The notes beneath the pieces were generated by a model. That model was not told where the DNA came from and searched no databases. It saw only the letters and a list, made by a program, of their open reading frames with translations. The translations under genes were made by a program, and so were the position numbers. A stretch of DNA of 64,000 nucleotides from assembly GCA_025457615.1 (NCBI GenBank), contig JALOTZ010000003.1:145614-209613 (forward strand), given 5' to 3'. Numbering within the stretch: the first letter of the stretch is position 1; the number at the start of each line of letters is the position of its first letter. Shown here in pieces: positions 43,359-52,601 of this stretch. The DNA comes from Verrucomicrobiota bacterium. Its GTDB lineage: Bacteria; Verrucomicrobiota; Verrucomicrobiia; Limisphaerales; DSYF01.

Positions 43359-44249
43359 TCAAAGCGGCTGGCCCGTCAGCCGCCGGTAGGCCTCGAGGTA
43401 TTTCTCCGCCGTCCGGGCCACCACGTCCGGCGGCAACACGGGCCCGGGCGGCTGCTTGTCCCAGTCGAGCGTTTCCAGATAGTCCCGGACAAACTGCTTG
43501 TCGAAGCTGGGCTGCCCTCTTCCGGGGGCATACTGGCCGGCCGGCCAGAAGCGCGAGGAATCCGGCGTGAGCACCTCATCGATCAGGATCAGTTTCCCGT
43601 CGAACAGCCCGAATTCGAACTTGGTGTCGGCAATCAGGATGCCGCGTTCGCGGGCGTAGTCGCGCCCCGCCGTGTAGATTTTCAGGCTCAGATCGCGCGC
43701 CTGCCGGGCCAGATCAACGCCAACGATCTCGGTCGCCCGTTCGAAGGAGATGTTCTCGTCATGGCCTTGCTCCGCCTTCGTCGAGGGTGTGAAGATGGGT
43801 TCGGGCAGTTCGGCGGATTCGGTCAACCCGACCGGCAAAGGAATGCCGCAGACGGTCTGGGATTTCCGGTACTCCTTCCAGCCCGAGCCGGACAGGTAGC
43901 CGCGCACGATGCACTCGATGGCGAGGGGTTTGGCCTTCTGGACGATCATGCAGCGCCGGGCCAACTGGCGGGCGAAGGGTTGCAGGCGGGGCGGGAGCGG
44001 ATCGGTTGCGCCCGCCAGCAAATGGTTGGGAACCAGCGCGGCGAAGCGTTGAAACCAGAAGTGCGAAATCTGCGTGAGCACCTCGCCCTTGCGGGGGATG
44101 CCGTTGGGCATCACCACGTCGAAGGCGGAAATCCGGTCCGTGGCCACGAGCAGGAGGGCGTCGCCGAGGTCGAAGATTTCCCGCACCTTGCCGCTCTTGA
44201 CCTTCGGGATGCCCGGCAATTGGAGTTCGAGCACTGTGTTGTCAGACAT
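43359..44249 (-). CDS. purC: Phosphoribosylaminoimidazole-succinocarboxamide synthase
   Basis: This 296-residue enzyme of purine synthesis joins aspartate to carboxyaminoimidazole ribonucleotide, using ATP. It has KVKSGKVREIFDLGDALLLV, ATDRISAFDVVMPNGIPRKG, IECIVRGYLSGSGWKEY, STKAEQGHDENISF, ADTKFEFGLFDGKLILIDEV and LTPDSSRFWPAGQY. This is the longer form found in fungi and many bacteria (about 300 residues) rather than the 237-residue E. coli form. The start is the ATG at 44249. It is divergent from the SCO-family gene. Confidence 0.94.
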   Translation of the reverse strand: MSDNTVLELQLPGIPKVKSGKVREIFDLGDALLLVATDRISAFDVVMPNGIPRKGEVLTQISHFWFQRFAALVPNHLLAGATDPLPPRLQPFARQLARRCMIVQKAKPLAIECIVRGYLSGSGWKEYRKSQTVCGIPLPVGLTESAELPEPIFTPSTKAEQGHDENISFERATEIVGVDLARQARDLSLKIYTAGRDYARERGILIADTKFEFGLFDGKLILIDEVLTPDSSRFWPAGQYAPGRGQPSFDKQFVRDYLETLDWDKQPPGPVLPPDVVARTAEKYLEAYRRLTGQPL

Positions 44250-44373
44250 GCGGGAGATGATGGCCGGAGCCCGGAAGGCTTCAAGGCCCAAGTGGCCGTG
44301 GACCAGCGGGAAGGCTGGATTACGCGGCCGCGGCTCCTTGCCTTTGGCATCAGCTGAGGCAGACTGGCCGTGC

Positions 44374-45279
44374 ATGATGATGACTCGCCGGGTATCCCTG
44401 CTGTGGTTGGCGGTTGTTGTCCTCTCGACCGCTTCCTGCAAGAAGCCGGCCCCCGCGGAGCCCGCCCCGGCGCTCCCGAGCCGGAGCTATTCCGTGACCG
44501 GCATGGTGATGTCGGTCCAGCCGCCGCAGAGCCAGGTGGTGGTCAAGCACGAGAAGATCCCCGGTTACATGATGGCGATGACCATGCCGTTCCTGGTGCG
44601 GGACACCAACGCCCTGAGCGGCCTGATCCCCGGCGAGGAGATCACGTTCACCATGGTGGTCACCGCGGACGACGCCTGGATCGAGAACATTGAGAAGACC
44701 GGCAAGGCCGAGAACATCCTGCCGGCCGGCGCCGGGATCCGGATCGTACGCGACGTCGAGCCCCTCGAGGCGGGCGATCCGCTGCCCGATTACGCCTTCG
44801 TGAGCGAAAGGGGCCAGGCGATTCGCCTGAGCCAGTTTCGAGGCCAGGCGCTGGCGCTTTCCTTCCTGTTCACCCGCTGTCCGGTTCCCACCTTCTGTCC
44901 GCTCACGGCCCGGAAGCTGGCCCAGACGCAGAACCAACTGCTGGCCCGCCCCGGGGGCCCGACCAACTGGCACATTCTGGCCATCACCATGGATCCCGGG
45001 TTCGACACGCCGGAACGGTTGAGGCAGTTCGGCGAGATCTACGGTTACCTGCCGGAACATTGGACCTTCCTGACCGGCGAACTCATCGACATCACCGCCT
45101 TGGGCGAACAGTTCGGGCTTCAGTTCTGGAACGCGGACGGCACCGTCAACCACAACCTTCGCACCGTGGTGGTGGATGCCGGGGGACTCATCCGCACCAA
45201 CCTGGCCGGCAACGAGTGGGCGGTGGATGCACTGGTGCACGAGGTGGTGCGGGCCGCTGCCGCGGCGGACAATCCGTGA
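44374..45279 (+). CDS. SCO1/SenC-family copper lipoprotein with N-terminal copper-binding domain
   Basis: This 301-residue protein starts at ATG 44374 with a lipoprotein signal (LWLAVVVLSTASCKK; lipidated Cys after about 22 residues). The first domain (VTGMVMSVQPPQSQVVVKHE, then IPGYMMAMTMPFLV) has the CusF-like copper-binding pattern with Met residues in MMAMTM. The second is SCO1/thioredoxin-like (PLPDYAFVSERGQAIRLSQF; ALSFLFTRCPVPTFCPLTAR; ITMDPGFDTPERLRQFGEIY) with the copper-binding Cys pair in CPVPTFC and a distal His in TVNHNLRTVVVDAGG. It should deliver copper to cytochrome c oxidase CuA or act as a thiol reductase. Confidence 0.88.
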   Translation: MMMTRRVSLLWLAVVVLSTASCKKPAPAEPAPALPSRSYSVTGMVMSVQPPQSQVVVKHEKIPGYMMAMTMPFLVRDTNALSGLIPGEEITFTMVVTADDAWIENIEKTGKAENILPAGAGIRIVRDVEPLEAGDPLPDYAFVSERGQAIRLSQFRGQALALSFLFTRCPVPTFCPLTARKLAQTQNQLLARPGGPTNWHILAITMDPGFDTPERLRQFGEIYGYLPEHWTFLTGELIDITALGEQFGLQFWNADGTVNHNLRTVVVDAGGLIRTNLAGNEWAVDALVHEVVRAAAAADNP

Positions 45280-45324
45280 GCCGCGACTGCACCTTCGCAT
45301 CCTTGCGCCCTTGCATGGCCCGCC

Positions 45325-47601
45325 TCACAACAGGTTTACCGGATCGATGTCCACCGTCAGGGTCACGTCCGCCGGGGCCGCGAACGGCCCCAGCAAGGCT
45401 GCGAGGCGCCCGCTGAGTTCGGTCATCTGGCGCGTGTGCAGGGTGAGTTGGTAGCGGTAAAGCGTTTCGGCGCGCAGCAGGGGTGCGGGCGCCGGCCCCT
45501 TGATCTGAGTTCCGGGCAGGTCGGCTGTGGCCTGCTCGAGCTCCCGATGCAGGTGGTCGGCCGTGAACCTCACCTTGTCCTCGTTGCGCCCCTTGAGCGT
45601 GATCAGGGCGATGCGTGAGAACGGCGGATACGCCAGCGCCTTGCGGAACTCGATCTCCTGTTCGTAGAAGCCGGTGTAGTCGTGCCGGCGTGCATATTGG
45701 ATGGCCGGGTGAAACGGGGTGAAGGCCTGCACGAACACCTCGCCCTCGACCTCGCCCCGCCCCGCCCTGCCCGCCACCTGGGTCAGCAATTGAAACGTGC
45801 GTTCGCCGGCCCGGAAGTCCGGCTGGTGCAGCGCCATGTCGGCATAGATGATCCCCACCAGCGTCACGTTGGGGAAGTGCAGACCCTTGGCGATCATCTG
45901 GGTGCCCACCAGAATGTCGATCTTGCCGGCCCGGAAGTCGCCCAGGATCCGGCGGTAATCCTCCTTGCGCTTGAGTGTGTCGGAGTCCATCCGCACCACC
46001 CGCGCGCGCGGAAACAACTGCTGCAGGGTGTGCTCGACGCGCTCGGTGCCCAGGCCGGCATAGCGGATGCCGGGGTTGCGGCATTTCTCGTTGGGACAGC
46101 GGGCGGGCACCGGTTGCTCGCAGCCGCAGATGTGGCAGAGGAGTTTTGCGGCCTTGCGGTGGTAGGTGAGGGTGACGCTGCAGTTCGGGCACTCGGCGAC
46201 ATACCCGCACAACGGACACTGGAGCGAGGTGGAATAGCCGCGGCGGTTGAGGAAGAGGATGGTTTGCTCCTGGCGCTCCAGCCGCTGCGTGATGGCTTCC
46301 TTGAGCTGGGGGGAGAAGATGGGGATGCCCTTCTCCTGGCGGGCGGCCTGGCGCATGTCCACCACGCGCACCAGCGGCATCTTCTTGTCGTCCGCCCGCT
46401 CGGGCAGCTCCAGCAGCGCGTACTTCTTCCGGACACAATTGTGAAAGGTCTCCAGGGACGGAGTCGCGGACCCCAGCACGACCACCGCGTTCTCCCGCTG
46501 TCCGCGCAGCACAGCGAGGTCGCGGGCGTGGTAGCGCGGGGCCTCCTCCTGCTTGTAACTGTGCTCGTGTTCCTCATCCACGATGATCAGGCCCAGCGGC
46601 TCCACCGGCGCGAACACCGCCGAGCGCGCCCCGACCACGATGCGCGCCCGGCCCTGCCGGATCTTGTGCCATTCGTCATGACGCTCCCCCGCCGACAGAT
46701 GGCTGTGCAGCACCGCCACGAGGGTCTGGAGGTTCCCGGAACAGAACCGCGCCTTGAACCGCTCCACCGTCTGCGGTGTGAGTGAAATCTCCGGCACCAG
46801 CACAATCGCGCCTTTGCCCTGTTCGAGCGCGTGCGCGATGGCCTGCAGATACACCTCCGTCTTCCCGCTGCCGGTGACGCCGTGCAGGAGGAATGTCGAG
46901 GATGGACGAGGGACGAGGGAGGATGCTTTCGCGTTTCCATCTTCCCGGTTCGATCCTCCCCGGCGGCTGCGATGCATGGCCGTGGTGATCGCCTCCAACG
47001 CCTGCGCCTGCGCCGCGTTCAACGGCAACGGCTGGGTGGGCACGATGTGTTCGTGGACGTAGGGATCGCGTTCGGACCGTTCGCTGCTCAGGGCAATCAG
47101 GCCCTTGTCCTCGAGACGGCGCACGGTCGAGGCGGTGGTTTCGGCGAGCTCGACCAGTTCCTGCAAGGGCAACTCGCGTCGTTCCTCGATGAGATTCCAG
47201 ACCTCCTGCTGGCGCCTGGATAACTTGGGGAATTCACCCGTCACCGGCAGTGCGCGGACATGGAGCCGTTCCCGCCAGCCCGCCTGTTCGCGTCGCACCG
47301 CCTCCGGCAACACGCTCTTCAGGGCGATCTCCGGCGCGCAGCAATAGTAATCGGCCATCCAGCGGGCCAGTTGCAGCACCTTGGGCGTCACCAGGGACTG
47401 CGTGCCGATGACTTTGAGGACGGGTTTGAGGTTGGGGTAGTCCGATTCCTCGGCCAGCGCGGTGACCACGCCCAGGACCTTGCGCGGGCCGAAGGGCACC
47501 TGCACCCGGCTGCCCACCTCCACCTGCCGCTCCCATTCGGCGGGAACCAGGTAATCGAACTCCCGCCGCAACGCGATTTCCAGTGTGACCCGGGCAATCA
47601 T
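45325..47601 (-). CDS. priA: Primosomal protein N' (replication restart helicase)
   Basis: This is a 758-residue PriA. The N-terminal 3'-DNA-binding domain begins MIARVTLEIALRREFDYLVP. Walker A lies in LHGVTGSGKTEVYLQAI and the DEEH box in IIVDEEHEHSYKQEEAPRYH. The paired zinc sites are CPLCGYVAECPNC and CHICGCEQPVPARCPNEKC. The helicase C-terminal motifs are LGTERVEHTLQQLFP and VGTQMIAKGLHFPNVTLVG. It reloads DnaB at stalled forks. The segment of about 25 residues before the Walker A (HRSRRGGSNREDGNAKASSL and on) is extra and low in complexity. Its ATG at 47601 overlaps the stop of the spmAB-like gene by four bases. Confidence 0.95.
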   Translation of the reverse strand: MIARVTLEIALRREFDYLVPAEWERQVEVGSRVQVPFGPRKVLGVVTALAEESDYPNLKPVLKVIGTQSLVTPKVLQLARWMADYYCCAPEIALKSVLPEAVRREQAGWRERLHVRALPVTGEFPKLSRRQQEVWNLIEERRELPLQELVELAETTASTVRRLEDKGLIALSSERSERDPYVHEHIVPTQPLPLNAAQAQALEAITTAMHRSRRGGSNREDGNAKASSLVPRPSSTFLLHGVTGSGKTEVYLQAIAHALEQGKGAIVLVPEISLTPQTVERFKARFCSGNLQTLVAVLHSHLSAGERHDEWHKIRQGRARIVVGARSAVFAPVEPLGLIIVDEEHEHSYKQEEAPRYHARDLAVLRGQRENAVVVLGSATPSLETFHNCVRKKYALLELPERADDKKMPLVRVVDMRQAARQEKGIPIFSPQLKEAITQRLERQEQTILFLNRRGYSTSLQCPLCGYVAECPNCSVTLTYHRKAAKLLCHICGCEQPVPARCPNEKCRNPGIRYAGLGTERVEHTLQQLFPRARVVRMDSDTLKRKEDYRRILGDFRAGKIDILVGTQMIAKGLHFPNVTLVGIIYADMALHQPDFRAGERTFQLLTQVAGRAGRGEVEGEVFVQAFTPFHPAIQYARRHDYTGFYEQEIEFRKALAYPPFSRIALITLKGRNEDKVRFTADHLHRELEQATADLPGTQIKGPAPAPLLRAETLYRYQLTLHTRQMTELSGRLAALLGPFAAPADVTLTVDIDPVNLL
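46898..46968. repeat. Low-complexity insertion within priA
   Basis: The region encodes residues not seen in ordinary PriA, between AITTAMHRS and FLLHGVTGSGKT. It contains repeated GATGGACGAGGG-like words on the plus strand rather than clean inverted arms, so it does not match the palindromic families inside vsr, dcm or prfC. Its boundaries are approximate. Confidence 0.45.
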
Positions 47602-48911
47602 CCGAACATCCACCGGCAGATCAGCACCGAAGCCACCATCCCCACCCCGTCGGCGACCAATCCCGCGGGCACCGCATGCCGCGTCCGATGAACCGCCACG
47701 GATCCGAAATAGACCGCGACCACGTAGAGCGTGGTCTCGGTGCTGCCGAAGATGGTGCCGCCCATGGTGGCCAGGAGGCTGTCGGCCCCGTGCGTCTTCA
47801 CCAGATCGGTGAACAGGCCCAGCGTCCCGCTGCCGCTCAGCGGACGCATCAGGCACAGCGGCACGAGTTCGGCGGGGAACCGCAGGCGTTCAAGAATCGG
47901 CCGCAGGCCCTGGGTCACGAGTTCGATGCCCCCCGCGGCGCGAAACATGCCCACCGCGACCAGGATGGCAACCAGGAAGGGGATGATGCGCAAGGCCACC
48001 TGGAACCCTTCCTTGCCCCCCTCGACAAACTCTTCATAGACCTTCACGCCCTTGAGCGCGGCCACCAGCGGGAACCAGGTGAACAGGAACGGCACGGCGA
48101 GCAGCGAGGCGGTCTTGACCACGCGGACGAAGAGCCGGGATTCGTCCGCCGCCAGGACCTGGAGCAGGAACAGATAGACAAAGAACCCCACAAACCCGAC
48201 GATGATCAACCCTCCCCAGAACGGCATCGGCCGGAGGGGCTCCGTCGCCCCCGGCACGGCTGCGACCTCGTGTGGCTCGACGTCCGGCGGCGCCGGCGTT
48301 TGTTCGGCGTCCGACCGTGCGGGCAAGCGGAACAGGGGCCACCTTTCCATCCACTTGGCCGCACTGATGCCTGCCACCGTCGCGCAAAAGCTGGCGAGGA
48401 GGGCGGGGCCGACGATGGCGGTGGGATGGACTGCGCCGTGAACCGCCAGCACGCCGATGGCGGTGAGCGGCAGCAACTGGATGGAGCCGGTGTTGATGGC
48501 CAGGAAGGTGCACATGGCATTCGACGCGGTGCCCGGGCGGGGGTTGAGCGTCTCCAGATCTTTCATGGCGCGAAGGCCGAGGGGCGTGGCGGCGTTGGCC
48601 AGGCCGAGCATGTTGGCCGCCATGTTCATCACCATGCTCCCCAGGGCCGGGTGATCAGCGGGAACATCCGGGAACAGCCGGCGCAAAAGCGGGCGCAGGA
48701 GCCCGGCCAGGGCCTGAACAAATCCGGCCCGTTCCGCAAGGCGCATCAACCCCAGCCACAGCGCCATGATGCCCGCCAGGGGTAGGGCCAGCTTCATGAC
48801 GGCGTACTCGGCCCGCTCCAATCCGGCCTGGGTCACCTGGTCCAGCGACCCGTTGATCCCGCCGAGGACCACCGCCAGCAGCAGCAGTCCCAGCCAGATG
48901 TAATTGAGCAT
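47598..48911 (-). CDS. Fused spore maturation protein A/B-like (nucleoside recognition domain) membrane protein
   Basis: The 437-residue polytopic membrane protein contains two Gate/nucleoside-recognition halves. The SpmA-like half has IWLGLLLLAVVLGGINGSLD, GLMRLAERAGFVQALAGLLR and NMAANMLGLANAATPLGLRA. The SpmB-like half has GFQVALRIIPFLVAILVAVG, LMRPLSGSGTLGLFTDLVK and FGSTETTLYVVAVYFGSVAV. In Bacillus these are two proteins linked to spore core dehydration; fused forms are common in non-sporulating Gram-negatives, where the substrate is unknown. It overlaps priA by four bases and is preceded by a repeat leader shared with prfC. Confidence 0.88.
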   Translation of the reverse strand: MLNYIWLGLLLLAVVLGGINGSLDQVTQAGLERAEYAVMKLALPLAGIMALWLGLMRLAERAGFVQALAGLLRPLLRRLFPDVPADHPALGSMVMNMAANMLGLANAATPLGLRAMKDLETLNPRPGTASNAMCTFLAINTGSIQLLPLTAIGVLAVHGAVHPTAIVGPALLASFCATVAGISAAKWMERWPLFRLPARSDAEQTPAPPDVEPHEVAAVPGATEPLRPMPFWGGLIIVGFVGFFVYLFLLQVLAADESRLFVRVVKTASLLAVPFLFTWFPLVAALKGVKVYEEFVEGGKEGFQVALRIIPFLVAILVAVGMFRAAGGIELVTQGLRPILERLRFPAELVPLCLMRPLSGSGTLGLFTDLVKTHGADSLLATMGGTIFGSTETTLYVVAVYFGSVAVHRTRHAVPAGLVADGVGMVASVLICRWMFG

Positions 48912-48971
48912 GCCCGCAGGCTACTGAGCAGCGTGGCGGAGGCGAGGAAAAAGCCGGTCCACGACCCGGTC

Positions 48972-49125
48972 CGGGTGCGTCTGGACACTGCCCCCGGCGC
49001 GCGGCCTTCAGGCCGCTTCAACGTCTGAAGGGCACGCGATGAAACGCTGGTTCCGCGGGCTTGCGAAGGCTGAAGCGGCGTGAATGCCGCGACCCGGCTG
49101 GAATTGCGTTCGCGGACGGTGCCAA
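48972..49125 (-). promoter_or_regulatory. 154-nt leader repeat upstream of the spmAB-like gene (copy 2)
   Basis: Collinear with 23047-23199 and in the same orientation relative to its downstream gene. Read on the minus strand, it starts TTGGCA, 17 bases before a TCCAGC-like -10 (weaker than in copy 1). It then has GAACGCAATTC, ACCAGCGTTTCATCGCGTGC and the hairpin GCGGCCTGAAGGCCGC, and ends near GACGCACCCG. It ends about 60 bases before the ATG at 48911. Confidence 0.6.
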
Positions 49126-49151
49126 GAAGCGCCCGGTCCCAGCGGGTGCGA

Positions 49152-49826
49152 TCAGCGCTTGCGTTGGTAGGCTTCGGTGCCGTGCCTGGTCCGCACCAGC
49201 GCGGCACACCGTGCTTGCAGAACCTCATCCGGCGTCCACCTCCGCCACGTCACCGGCTGGACGGCGCACAGCGCCTGCTGCCAGGCCCGGCGATCCAGGC
49301 CCAGCGGCGGCGGTTGCACCGAGCCTTGAATCAACAACCCGCTCCGGGTGCGACGCTGCGCCGCCCCGGCCACCTTGCGGCCGTGCCAGAGCACATCATT
49401 GAGTTCATGACCGGCGAAGCATTGTCCGGGCGCAGACCGGCGGGCCTCCGCCGCCAGTGCGGTCGGAACCGCGAGTTCCTCGAACGCGCGCCGGATCCAT
49501 TCGTGCAGGCGCCGGTAGCTCATCGCCGCCTTCCACCCATGCCACTCGTGCCCGGCCGGGATCACCACGCTGTAGGTCCAATCGGCGTCATGGGGCACGA
49601 TCCCGCCGCCGGTGGGCCGCCGGACCAGCGGCCGCAGCGCCGTGGCGCGCTCGACCTCGGTGATCCTCTGGAAATACCCGAAGGACGCGGCGGGCTGGGT
49701 CCAGCGGTAGAACCGCAACACCGGCTGGCCGATCCGCGGGGCCGACTCCAGCAACGCCTCGTCCAACGCCATGTTGAATGCGGGTTCGCCAGGGCCGGAA
49801 TCAAGAATCAACCAGGATTCGCTCAC
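49152..49826 (-). CDS. Lipoate-protein ligase A-like (biotin/lipoate transferase fold)
   Basis: From the GTG at 49826 (VSESWLILDSG) this is a 224-residue protein with the lipoyl/biotin/octanoyl transferase pattern: GEPAFNMALDEALLES, VLRFYRWTQPAASFGYFQ, LVRRPTGGGIVPHDADWTYS and CFAGHELNDVLWHGRKVAGA, with the substrate Lys in GRKVAGAAQ. The RRPTGGG motif is the family signature. It attaches lipoate or octanoate to carrier proteins such as dehydrogenase E2 subunits. No additional C-terminal adenylation domain is visible, so it may be an octanoyltransferase-like variant. The frame extends upstream into repeat sequence, which argues for the internal GTG. Confidence 0.84.
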   Translation of the reverse strand: MSESWLILDSGPGEPAFNMALDEALLESAPRIGQPVLRFYRWTQPAASFGYFQRITEVERATALRPLVRRPTGGGIVPHDADWTYSVVIPAGHEWHGWKAAMSYRRLHEWIRRAFEELAVPTALAAEARRSAPGQCFAGHELNDVLWHGRKVAGAAQRRTRSGLLIQGSVQPPPLGLDRRAWQQALCAVQPVTWRRWTPDEVLQARCAALVRTRHGTEAYQRKR

Positions 49827-49881
49827 GCGCGGCAGTGTAAGTGGGAAGCTGGGATCCAGGGAGAAAAATAGGCCCTCTCGC

Positions 49882-49985
49882 GGGCGAGGCCTCGCAGCGG
49901 CCACGCTGCTCCACACGCCCACGACCAGATCGGGAGCCACCTGCACCGCCGCCGCCGCTGCGGCTCACGGAGCCGCGCCCCAACC
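49882..49985 (+). repeat. Interspersed palindromic repeat (MITE-like family)
   Basis: The unit reads GCTGCTCCACACGCCCACGA, AGATCGGGAGCCACCTGCAC and CTGCGGCTCACGGAGCCGCG, collinear with the minus-strand copy at 32100-32230 and related to 27463-27573. It lies in the 300-base gap 49827-50126 between recJ and the lipoate ligase-like gene; nothing else is recognisable there. Confidence 0.72.
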
Positions 49986-50126
49986 ACGGACCGCGGGCGG
50001 CGGAACCGCCTTGGGCTGGCCGATTCCCGACCGGATGGACCCGGCCTACAGCCACGGACCTGATGCAGGGCCGATGCCCCCACCGGACAATCCACACCGG
50101 TTCCAGGGGTCAGGAGTTCTCAAACT

Positions 50127-51842
50127 TCAACCGGGACGCCAATCCAACACTTTCAACTGGAGGGCGCGTCGTCCGTTGTAGTCATTGATCTGCGGGGTGA
50201 AGGCGAGGTCGAAGGTGCCCACCGGCAACGAGCGGTCCCCGGCACGCCACCAGACAGCTTCACAGGTCGCGCTGCCGTCGGTCACCCACAGCTTCACGTG
50301 CTGCCCGTCCGCTCCCATCCGGCGCAAGGCGCGCGCGTGGGTCAGATGTCGCGCCACCAACTGGACGCCGGGATTGCCCTGACCACAAGGATGGAGCCGC
50401 TCGAGCTCCTCCAGTTGTGACAAGGTCATCTCGTCCAGGCCAACCTCCGCATCCAGCCGGAGCGGAGGCTGCAAATCAAGCGGCTTCAAGGTGCGCCGCG
50501 CGATCTCGTTCAGCCGCGTCCGCAAATCATCCAGACGGTCCGGATGCACCGTCAGTCCGGCCGCCATGGCGTGGCCGCCGTGCCGGATCAACAGGTCATC
50601 GCATTCGCGCAACGCCGCCGCCAGGTCAAACCCGGCGATGCTGCGTCCGGACCCGCGCCAATGGTCCCCGTCACCCCCGATGATCAGGGTGGGGCGGTAG
50701 AACTCCTGGAGAATGCGCGAGGCGACGATGCCCACCACGCCGATGTGCCAGAGCAGGCGGCCCTCCACAATGACCAGGTCGCGTTCGGGATCGAACCGGC
50801 TGCGCACCGCGCCGGCGGCTTCCTTGAGGATGGATTGCTCGACCTCCTGCCGCTCCCGGTTTCGGGCGTCCAGTGCCTGGGCAATGGGTATCGCCTCCTC
50901 GAGCGTCTCCGCCTGCAACAGCTTCAAGGCGGCCTCGGCCGTTTCGAGCCGGCCGGCAGCGTTGAGGCGAGGCCCCAACTGAAACCCCACCTCATACACG
51001 CCGGCCGGCGAGGCTGTGCCGGCCACTTCCTTCAGAGCCACCAACCCCGGTCGCCGGGTCTTGTCCAGCCACTCGAGTCCCGCCGTCACCAGGATGCGAT
51101 TCTCGCCCACCAACGGCACAATGTCGGCAATCGTTCCCAACGCGACCAAATCGAGCCATGGACGCACATCCAAGGCTTCCGCGGCGGCCAGTCCCTCGGC
51201 CCGGCCGCGCTTGACCAGTGCATGGGCCAGCTTGAAGGACAATCCCACGGAACACAGCTCACGGAAATCTGGTTCATCATCGGCGGCGAGCTGTGGATTC
51301 ACCAAGGCCACGGCGGCGGGGGCGGGATGGGAAACCTGGTGATGGTCGAGCACGACCACCTCCACGCCCTGTGCGCGCATCCCATCGATGGTTTCAACGG
51401 CGGTGGATCCGCAGTCCACGGCCAGGAGCAGGCGGGCGGGATGGGCCTTCAGACAATTCTCCACGCCATCCCGGCTGAGTCCGTAGCCCTCGTCCATTCG
51501 GCTCGGCAGGTACCCGCTGACGTGCCAACCAAGCCGGCCCAGCACCTCGAGGAGCAACGCCGTCGAGGTCACACCGTCCACATCGTAATCCCCGAACACG
51601 ACCACGGGTTCACCGTGGTCGCGGGCCTGCCAGAGCCTATCCACGGCGCGATCCATCTGGGGCAGCAGGAAGGGATCAGCGAGGTTCTTGAGCCGGGGAT
51701 CCAGGAAAGTCTGGACGGCCTCGGCCTGGCTGAAGCCCCGATTGATCAGGCATTGCGCCATGAGCAGGGAGACCCCTGTCTGGCGACCCAGGGGTTGTGC
51801 CAGCAGCGGCTGCGCCGGGGCCAGGTCCCAGCGGTATTTCAT
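50127..51842 (-). CDS. recJ: Single-stranded-DNA-specific exonuclease RecJ
   Basis: This 571-residue protein is the 5'-3' exonuclease used in recombination and mismatch repair. DHH motifs are VVFGDYDVDGVTSTALLLE, LLAVDCGSTAVETID and VEVVVLDHHQVSHPAPAAVA. The family segment GFQLGPRLNAAGRLETAEAA is present. The DHHA1 domain contains LLWHIGVVGIVASRILQEFY and GSGRSIAGFDLAAALRE with GGHAMAAGLTV, followed by the C-terminal OB-type domain. The start is the ATG at 51842, which overlaps the ExoD gene stop by four bases (ATGA). The length is normal for RecJ. Confidence 0.95.
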   Translation of the reverse strand: MKYRWDLAPAQPLLAQPLGRQTGVSLLMAQCLINRGFSQAEAVQTFLDPRLKNLADPFLLPQMDRAVDRLWQARDHGEPVVVFGDYDVDGVTSTALLLEVLGRLGWHVSGYLPSRMDEGYGLSRDGVENCLKAHPARLLLAVDCGSTAVETIDGMRAQGVEVVVLDHHQVSHPAPAAVALVNPQLAADDEPDFRELCSVGLSFKLAHALVKRGRAEGLAAAEALDVRPWLDLVALGTIADIVPLVGENRILVTAGLEWLDKTRRPGLVALKEVAGTASPAGVYEVGFQLGPRLNAAGRLETAEAALKLLQAETLEEAIPIAQALDARNRERQEVEQSILKEAAGAVRSRFDPERDLVIVEGRLLWHIGVVGIVASRILQEFYRPTLIIGGDGDHWRGSGRSIAGFDLAAALRECDDLLIRHGGHAMAAGLTVHPDRLDDLRTRLNEIARRTLKPLDLQPPLRLDAEVGLDEMTLSQLEELERLHPCGQGNPGVQLVARHLTHARALRRMGADGQHVKLWVTDGSATCEAVWWRAGDRSLPVGTFDLAFTPQINDYNGRRALQLKVLDWRPG

Positions 51843-52516
51843 GATCCTCCCCCCGAGGATTGCAGCAGTCCGTTTCCCCATTTCAGCAGGTAGGGCAACA
51901 GCACCCCGCCCATGAGGCCGAAATACGCCAGGGTGGCCGCCACCGCACCGTAGCCGATCCAGACGGTCACACCGTCCTCCTCCATGATGCTCAGGGCGAT
52001 GAGGATGATGGCATAACTGGGCAGCGAGTTGGTGAAGAGCACGATGGGAGGAAACGGCAGGGCCAGCAGCAGGGCCATGAACGCCATCAATGCCCCGTTG
52101 ACAAACATGGCCGACGGCCAAGCCAGCCAGCGGGTGCGACGCGGTCGGACCAGCCGTTCGAGGAAGCGCAGGAATCCGATGCTGGCTCGCAGGATGCGCT
52201 GCACGGTTCTTGGCTTCAGCTCCCGCTCGCCGAGGAAGCGGGGCAGCACCGGCGGCCGGCCCACGGCCAGGCGTACACTCAGCATCCCCACGATCAATCC
52301 CATCGCGGTGCTGAATCCCGGCAACGACACCGGCACCACGAACGGCAGGCAGGCAAACAACATCACCAGGTAAATCCCGCGTCCCCCGGTCCGTTCGAGA
52401 ATCTGGTTCAAAGACATCCCCTCGCCACTGCTGCCCGCTTGCAGAAGCTGGCTCAAGCGAACCGACAACGGAACGTGCGCCGCCGGCGGGGTATGGGATG
52501 GGACCGGGTCAGTCAT
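51839..52516 (-). CDS. ExoD-family membrane protein
   Basis: This is a 225-residue protein with an N-terminal cytoplasmic part and four to five hydrophobic helices (GIYLVMLFACLPFVVPVSLP; FSTAMGLIVGMLSVRLAVGR; ALMAFMALLLALPFPPIVLF; SYAIILIALSIMEEDGVTVW; ATLAYFGLMGGVLLPYLLK). The pattern SLNQILERTGGRGIYLV and the proline-containing loops match ExoD (exopolysaccharide synthesis protein in Sinorhizobium). Its molecular role is unclear. It is coupled to recJ by a four-base overlap, a pairing with no known functional reason. Confidence 0.87.
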   Translation of the reverse strand: MTDPVPSHTPPAAHVPLSVRLSQLLQAGSSGEGMSLNQILERTGGRGIYLVMLFACLPFVVPVSLPGFSTAMGLIVGMLSVRLAVGRPPVLPRFLGERELKPRTVQRILRASIGFLRFLERLVRPRRTRWLAWPSAMFVNGALMAFMALLLALPFPPIVLFTNSLPSYAIILIALSIMEEDGVTVWIGYGAVAATLAYFGLMGGVLLPYLLKWGNGLLQSSGGGS

Positions 52517-52601
52517 GGTTGAACGGCGGTTCGGCCAGGGCCGGCGGGGGCAAGCGGTCGCGCCGCGGTTGCCAACCGGGCACCCCTTGCTGAAACCACC
52601 A

